Below, piece after piece: positions 54,420-58,504 of a DNA stretch of 58,504 bases. The notes under the pieces are model-generated. The model made no database searches. It saw nothing but the letters and a program-made list of their open reading frames with translations, and was not told the origin of the DNA. Position 1 is the first letter of the stretch, and every line of letters begins with the position of its first letter. Source of the DNA: an uncultured Pelagibacteraceae bacterium (GTDB lineage Bacteria > Pseudomonadota > Alphaproteobacteria > Pelagibacterales > Pelagibacteraceae); the NCBI GenBank assembly GCA_902616165.1, contig CACMRS010000001.1, forward strand, positions 48,001-106,504, written 5' to 3'. The position numbers were made by a program, and so were the translations under genes.

Positions 54420-55005
54420 TCTAATATTAAAATTAGTACTGGATTATTTCTTAGCACTTTTTTTTTTAGTTTTATTTTTTTTACCTTTTTTAATTATTAC
54501 TTTAGCAATATACTTTATTGATGGTTCACCCATTTTTTTTACTCAAAAGAGAGCTGGTAAATATGGAAAAAGTATAAAAGTAATTAAATTTAAAACTCTT
54601 GTTGTAGAGAATTTAAAAAAAAAACCATCAAAACTTGGGATATTCTTGAGAATAACTAGATTAGATGAAATTCCACAGATATTTAACGTTTTAAAAGGTG
54701 ATTTGAGCTTTGTTGGTCCAAGACCACTTTATATTAAATATATTAAATTATATAACTCTAATCAAAAAATTAGACTAAATATGAAACCTGGCATAACTGG
54801 ATGGGCTCAAATTAATGGAGATAACAATATTAGTTGGAAAAAAAAATTTGATTTAGATATATGGTACGTAAACAATTTTAATATTCTTATTGATTTTAAA
54901 ATTATCTTCCTCACAACTCTTTTCTTAATAAGGAGTATTTTGTTCTATAATAAAATAAAAAAAAATAGGATAATTATAGATAAAGAATTTAATGGTAAAA
55001 ACTAA
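54406..55005 (+). CDS. PglC-like monotopic phosphoglycosyltransferase
   Basis: This 199-residue protein has one N-terminal hydrophobic segment (about residues 9-33), QKRAGKYGKSIKVIKFKTL, the catalytic Asp87-Glu88 in TRLDEIPQIFNVLKGDLSF, VGPRPLY, and KPGITGWAQING. These are features of small PglC-type enzymes that move a phospho-sugar from a UDP-sugar to undecaprenyl phosphate. Its small size (no WcaJ/WbaP N-terminal domain) fits PglC. It starts the lipid-linked glycan, most likely with bacillosamine or another 2,4-diamino sugar, given the PglE- and PglF-like genes that follow. Confidence 0.9.
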   Translation: MRSINLILKLVLDYFLALFFLVLFFLPFLIITLAIYFIDGSPIFFTQKRAGKYGKSIKVIKFKTLVVENLKKKPSKLGIFLRITRLDEIPQIFNVLKGDLSFVGPRPLYIKYIKLYNSNQKIRLNMKPGITGWAQINGDNNISWKKKFDLDIWYVNNFNILIDFKIIFLTTLFLIRSILFYNKIKKNRIIIDKEFNGKN

Positions 55006-56149
55006 AAAAATAATTTCATTTAGTGATTGGCCAAAGTTTTCAAAAAAAGAAATTTTGGTTACCAGAAAAGTAATGGCCTCTGGAAAAGTTAATTATTGGA
55101 CTGGCAATTTATGTCAAAAGTTTGAAAATGATTTTAAAAAATTTTTTAGATTAAAAAACTCAATATCTTTAGCTAATGGGTCTGTAGCTTTAGATGCTGC
55201 TGTAAATGTATTAAATTTAAAGAAAAATGATGAAGTTTTAGTTACACCAAGATCTTATATTTCAACGGCATCTTGTTTACTTAATACTCCAGCAAAAATT
55301 AAGTTTGTTGATCTAGATTTTAACTCACAAAACATCTCAATAGAGAAATTAAAATTAGCAATTAATAAAAAAACAAAATTAATAATTTGTGTTCATTTGG
55401 CTGGATGGCCATGTGATATTCAAAAAATAAAAAAAATTATTGGAAAAAAACAAAAAATTTACATTATAGAAGACTGCTCTCAAGCTCATGGAGCAAAAAT
55501 AAATAATCAATATGTCGGTTCTATGGGAGATATTTCGGTTTGGAGTTTTTGTAATGATAAAATAATTAGCACTATCGGTGAAGGAGGAATGATATCCTGT
55601 AAATCTAAATTAATATATAAAAAACTTTGGGCTTATAAGGATTGTGGAAAAAACTATGATAAGATATTTAAAAAAAATAAGAACAACCTATTTAAATGGG
55701 TACATGATTTTAACGGAACAAATTTAAGAATGACTGAAGTCCAAGCGGCTGTAGGTATAGAGCAACTTAAAAATTTAAAAAAAATGATAAATATAAGATT
55801 TAAAAATATTCAATTTATTTATAAAAATATAAAAAAAAATAATTTTATTTATACACCAGTATTACCCAAAAATATTTTTCATTCTGGTTATAGGTGTTAT
55901 TTAATTGCTGCTAATAAAAAGATAAGAAATAAATTTATTAGTTATCTTGCAAGTTGTGGTATAGATGCAAATCAAGGATCATGTCCTGAGATATATAGAG
56001 AAAAAAGATTTTCAAATTTTAATAAATATAAAGTGCTAAAAAATGCAAGAAAACTTGGAGAATTATCTATCTCTTTACCAAGTCATCATTTAATCGGCCA
56101 GAAAAAATTATTATATTTAGTAAATAAAATTAATAATTTTGTTAAATAA
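54992..56149 (+). CDS. DegT/DnrJ sugar aminotransferase (PglE-like)
   Basis: This 385-residue protein has SGKVNYWTGNLCQKFE near residue 29, SLANGSVALDAAVNV, IIEDCSQAHGAKI near residue 163, and the PLP-linking Lys190 in SFCNDKIISTIGEGGM. Unlike the related enzyme at 6037, it keeps that Lys, so it should be a true aminotransferase. It is set between the PglC-like gene and the PglF-like dehydratase. Transfer of an amino group from glutamate to UDP-4-keto-6-deoxy-GlcNAc is the probable reaction. Confidence 0.88.
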   Translation: MVKTKKIISFSDWPKFSKKEILVTRKVMASGKVNYWTGNLCQKFENDFKKFFRLKNSISLANGSVALDAAVNVLNLKKNDEVLVTPRSYISTASCLLNTPAKIKFVDLDFNSQNISIEKLKLAINKKTKLIICVHLAGWPCDIQKIKKIIGKKQKIYIIEDCSQAHGAKINNQYVGSMGDISVWSFCNDKIISTIGEGGMISCKSKLIYKKLWAYKDCGKNYDKIFKKNKNNLFKWVHDFNGTNLRMTEVQAAVGIEQLKNLKKMINIRFKNIQFIYKNIKKNNFIYTPVLPKNIFHSGYRCYLIAANKKIRNKFISYLASCGIDANQGSCPEIYREKRFSNFNKYKVLKNARKLGELSISLPSHHLIGQKKLLYLVNKINNFVK

Positions 56150-56155
56150 CACTAG

Positions 56156-57619
56156 ATGAAAAAAATGAACTCTAAGTACATTCCTATTTTATTACTCATT
56201 TTTTTAGATTTCATATCTGCATTATTGTCTGTTTATTTTTCTGCCTCATTTATACAAATTAACTTTATTCCTTATTTAAATTTATTTTTTTATTATTCTT
56301 GTTTATTTTTTATAATTATTTTTTTTATAAATTTTTATTTTGGAAATTATACTTATCTCAATAGATCTTTTGCCATAGATAACATCAAATCTTTAATTTA
56401 TGGCTCAATTTTAATATTTGTAATTTTGTATATTTTCAAAAATATTTTAGAATTTAATAATATAAACTTATATTTTTGGGATAATTATTTTTTATCAATA
56501 AAAAATATTTTTAACCAAACTGTTTTATTTTGTTTATTGTCAATTATTTCAAGAATAGTTGTTAGTAGAATTTCCTTAATAATTGTAAATAGAAAAATAA
56601 ACAATAAGGATTTTAAAGAATATATTTTATACGGGGCTGGTAGATCGGGTCTAGCTTTATTAGACAATATAAAAAATAATAATTTTACAAAACCTCAATT
56701 TATAATAGATGATGACCCATCAAAAATTGGTAGGTATATTAATGGTATTAAAATAATTTCTTTTGGTGAATTTGAAGATCGACTCTCAAAAAATTCTTTG
56801 AAAATTAAAAAGTTAATTTTTTGTATTCCATCAATAGAAAGTTTTAAGGCAGATAAAATTAAAAAAAAAGTAATTGATCAAGGTATAAAATTTATTACTA
56901 AAATTGATCAATCTTCTGAGGATGGTATTTTAAATATATTAAATGATATCTCTATCAAATCACAAAATATCAATGAGGATATAAATAATGAAATTAAATC
57001 TTTTTATGAAAATAAAGTAGTTTTAATTACAGGAGGTGGTGGGAGTATAGGTAAAGAAATTAGTTATAAAATTTCCAAGTTTAATATTAAAAAATTAATT
57101 ATTGTCGATATTGATGAATATAGATTATCCTTAATCAATAGAGAAATATTAAATAATAATAAGTTTATTGAAAACAAATACTTTAATTATTTAATTGATA
57201 TTAATAATTTTGATATGATAAACGAAATATTTAAGGAACATAAACCAGATATAGTTTATCACGCAGCAGCATCAAAACATGTAGATTTAGTTGAAAATAA
57301 TTGGTTTTATGGATCAATGAATAATATTAGATCAACATATAATATTTGTGAAAGCTCTATTATGAATAATGTAAAAAAAACTATCTTTATATCTACAGAT
57401 AAAGCTGTTGAGCCAATTAATTTTTTAGGATTGAGTAAAGCAGTTGGAGAAAAAATTACTAAATATTATGGAAAATTTAGTAAGACATCTAATTTCTCAG
57501 TAGTTAGATTTGGAAATGTGGTTGGTAGCTCAGGAAGTTTATTAGATGCCATAAAACATCAACTAAAAATTTCAAATACAATAAATATAACAGACAAAAA
57601 AAGTACCTCTATCTGTTAA
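56156..57619 (+). CDS. PglF/WbpM/CapD-like 4,6-dehydratase, C-terminus missing
   Basis: This protein has four hydrophobic segments in residues ~10-140, a first Rossmann region (YGAGRSGLALLDNI near 157), and a catalytic SDR region (LITGGGGSIGKEI near 289, HAAASKHVDLVE, STDKAVEPINFLGLSKAVGE near 412, RFGNVVGSSGSLLD). The family makes UDP-4-keto-6-deoxy-HexNAc. The chain ends ITDKKSTSIC, where relatives continue ITxxxxTRYFMT and about 100 more residues. It is thus truncated at 487 residues. The last codons read through the antisense of a broken kdsA (junction near 57596-57602). As drawn it is probably non-functional. Confidence 0.88.
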   Translation: MKKMNSKYIPILLLIFLDFISALLSVYFSASFIQINFIPYLNLFFYYSCLFFIIIFFINFYFGNYTYLNRSFAIDNIKSLIYGSILIFVILYIFKNILEFNNINLYFWDNYFLSIKNIFNQTVLFCLLSIISRIVVSRISLIIVNRKINNKDFKEYILYGAGRSGLALLDNIKNNNFTKPQFIIDDDPSKIGRYINGIKIISFGEFEDRLSKNSLKIKKLIFCIPSIESFKADKIKKKVIDQGIKFITKIDQSSEDGILNILNDISIKSQNINEDINNEIKSFYENKVVLITGGGGSIGKEISYKISKFNIKKLIIVDIDEYRLSLINREILNNNKFIENKYFNYLIDINNFDMINEIFKEHKPDIVYHAAASKHVDLVENNWFYGSMNNIRSTYNICESSIMNNVKKTIFISTDKAVEPINFLGLSKAVGEKITKYYGKFSKTSNFSVVRFGNVVGSSGSLLDAIKHQLKISNTINITDKKSTSIC

Positions 57620-58138
57620 TAAAATTTTATTTGATCCATAAAATTCAAGTTTTCGGACTGAGTTCTTCATATTCCAAGGGCTCATAAATTGTCCTTTTTT
57701 TAATAATAGTGGTTTCTTTGTTTTTGCAGCAGCTTTTAAAATTGACGTTTGTCTACATAAGTATGCAGGTATCTGTAATAAATCAACAACTTCACCTGTT
57801 GGTTTCGCCCAGGCAACATCAGAGAAATCTGAAACTACAGGTACTTTAATTTTATTTCTAACTTTTTGCAAAATACTTAATCCCTCATCTAAACCTATGC
57901 CATTAAAACTTTCAGGAGAAGATCTGCTATCTTTATTAAAACAAGATTTAAAAATAAATTTAATATTTAGTTTTTCACAAATTTTTTTTATCCTCAAAGC
58001 CATTACTAAAGAATGTTTTTCACTCTCAATTGCGCATGGACCCCCAATAAAAACTAAAGGGTTAAATTTACCAATCTTAACCTTTTTTACATTTCCATAA
58101 CCAATTAAAAATTCTTTTTGGATTATATTATTAGACAT
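57572..58138 (-). CDS. kdsA: 3-deoxy-8-phosphooctulonate synthase, C-terminus missing
   Basis: This 188-residue protein has the KdsA signatures LVFIGGPCAIESEKH (residues ~29-43), FKSCFNKDSRSSPESFNG, DLLQIPAYLCRQTSIL and LKKGQFMSPWNMKN. KdsA condenses PEP with arabinose 5-phosphate for Kdo, a core LPS sugar. After LLTDRGT it loses similarity and ends FFVCYIYCI; full-length KdsA runs to about 275-280 residues. So roughly a third is missing, including C-terminal active-site parts. The break coincides with the break in the convergent PglF-like gene. The overlap between the two is 48 bases. Confidence 0.88.
   Translation of the reverse strand: MSNNIIQKEFLIGYGNVKKVKIGKFNPLVFIGGPCAIESEKHSLVMALRIKKICEKLNIKFIFKSCFNKDSRSSPESFNGIGLDEGLSILQKVRNKIKVPVVSDFSDVAWAKPTGEVVDLLQIPAYLCRQTSILKAAAKTKKPLLLKKGQFMSPWNMKNSVRKLEFYGSNKILLTDRGTFFVCYIYCI
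57588..57618. other. Breakpoint between two truncated convergent genes
   Basis: A run of seven A residues (57596-57602) joins the end of recognisable PglF-like sequence (left) to antisense kdsA sequence (right). A perfect 7-base inverted repeat flanks it: TAACAGA at 57588-57594 and TCTGTTA at 57612-57618. Both genes lose their C-termini at this point, so one join explains both. It could be an inversion or deletion scar in the genome, or a chimeric join made during amplification or assembly; the short microhomology and inverted orientation fit the latter as well. Confidence 0.75.
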
Positions 58139-58234
58139 AGCCTATATATATTTTAAAGTTAGCGAGAAAGAAAATATAATTTTATAGTATGTATAATTTA
58201 TTAACATAGGCAAATTTTAAAAATCAAAGTAAAT

Positions 58235-58504
58235 CTAATCGTTTTTAAATAATTTTAATTGAGTATAGCCTATATAAAATCCTATACTAAGAAAAATTGT
58301 AACTGAAATCCAATTATTAAAAAAATTCCCATGTGGAATTATTGGCCAAAGATTAATGATATTTGGCAATATAAATAAATTTAAATGCTTAAATCTATTC
58401 CCTAAGAATAAATTTTTAAAATAATTTATAAAAAAGTAAAAAAACATAATAGTCAGAAAGAACAAACCTATTAATCCATTTTCAGAAAGCATTTGAAAAT
58501 AATA
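58235..58504 (-). CDS. O-antigen ligase (WaaL-like), C-terminal part only
   Basis: The minus-strand frame is open to the right edge of the window, so the N-terminal part lies outside. The visible 89 or so residues read YYFQMLSENGLIGLFFLTI, then two hydrophobic segments with IIPHGNFFNNWISVTIFL between them. The LSENGLIGL and PxGNFFNNW features are typical of the C-terminal region of O-antigen ligases, which move polymer from undecaprenyl-PP to lipid A-core in the periplasm. It is 96 bases upstream of kdsA on the same strand. Confidence 0.75.
   Translation of the reverse strand, partial: YYFQMLSENGLIGLFFLTIMFFYFFINYFKNLFLGNRFKHLNLFILPNIINLWPIIPHGNFFNNWISVTIFLSIGFYIGYTQLKLFKND

Noticed and set aside
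57897-58100. Plus-strand frame antisense to kdsA
   Set aside because: KdsA signatures on the minus strand are unmistakable; the plus-strand frame is their shadow.
1-58504. CRISPR arrays, tRNA/rRNA genes, insertion sequences or integrases
   Set aside because: I saw no regularly spaced repeats, no cloverleaf-like segments, no rRNA-like G/C-richer blocks, and no transposase or recombinase motifs in any long reading frame.

Overview
This window reads as part of a hypervariable surface-polysaccharide island of a SAR11 (Pelagibacterales)-like marine alphaproteobacterium. The organism is an inference from three things: extreme A+T richness (by eye about three quarters A/T, with long A and T runs), very tight packing (most same-strand genes overlap or sit a few bases apart, and no gap reaches 300 bases), and almost exclusively surface-sugar genes. 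Lipopolysaccharide genes at the right edge (a broken kdsA and an O-antigen-ligase C-terminus) indicate a Gram-negative cell. I see no rRNA, tRNA, CRISPR array, transposase or phage gene.

Layout. (A) 1-10893 (+), one tightly coupled operon: split transketolase, two GDP-fucose-synthase-like reductases, aldo/keto reductase, GHMP sugar kinase, a DegT-fold enzyme with His in place of the catalytic Lys, further epimerases, a GT2 glycosyltransferase, a putative 2OG-Fe(II) oxygenase and a sulfotransferase. (B) 10937-12453 (-): HAD phosphatase and ATP-grasp ligase. (C) 12559-17962 (+): PIG-L deacetylase, ABC exporter/flippase, a PseB-like 4,6-dehydratase between two Gfo/Idh/MocA oxidoreductases. (D) 17955-21318 (-): polysaccharide deacetylase, amidinotransferase, methyltransferase. 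(E) 21470-25562: RmlD-like reductase, NeuD/PglD acetyltransferase, putative GT, Wzy-like membrane protein, and a convergent two-TM protein. (F) 25615-31977 (+): nonulosonic (sialic/legionaminic-type) acid cassette with SDR, AsnB, NeuB, NeuC, Gfo/Idh/MocA and NeuA. (G) 32038-40552 (+): two PFTS-motif paralogs around a radical SAM enzyme, a CMP-Kdo-synthetase-like gene, then two more GT-B-like paralogs around a HAD phosphatase. (H) 40520-46119 (-): five consecutive methyltransferase-type genes and a sulfotransferase-like gene. (I) 46413-49028: a second GT / Wzy-like / convergent two-TM module. (J) 49064-57619 (+): UDP-HexNAc dehydrogenase, uronate 4-epimerase-like enzyme, PglA-like GT, AsnB, PglC-like phosphoglycosyltransferase, PglE-like aminotransferase, and a PglF/CapD-like dehydratase that is cut short. 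(K) 57572-58504 (-): kdsA, also cut short, and an O-antigen-ligase C-terminus.

How it may work together. Region J would make the lipid-linked first sugar and uronamide-type residues. C and F supply further amino and nonulosonic sugars, A supplies deoxy or possibly branched sugars, and G and the scattered GTs assemble them. H, D and the sulfotransferases decorate the product. The ABC exporter and/or the two Wzy-like modules would flip and polymerise, and WaaL would ligate. The duplicated Wzy-like modules suggest either two polymers or a fusion of two loci.

Most notable: the repeated GT/Wzy-like/two-TM module, the PFTS-radical SAM-PFTS sandwich, the methyltransferase island, the His-variant DegT enzyme beside a split transketolase, and a breakpoint near 57600 where two convergent genes both lose their C-termini. 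That breakpoint may be a real inversion scar or a chimeric join in the source assembly.
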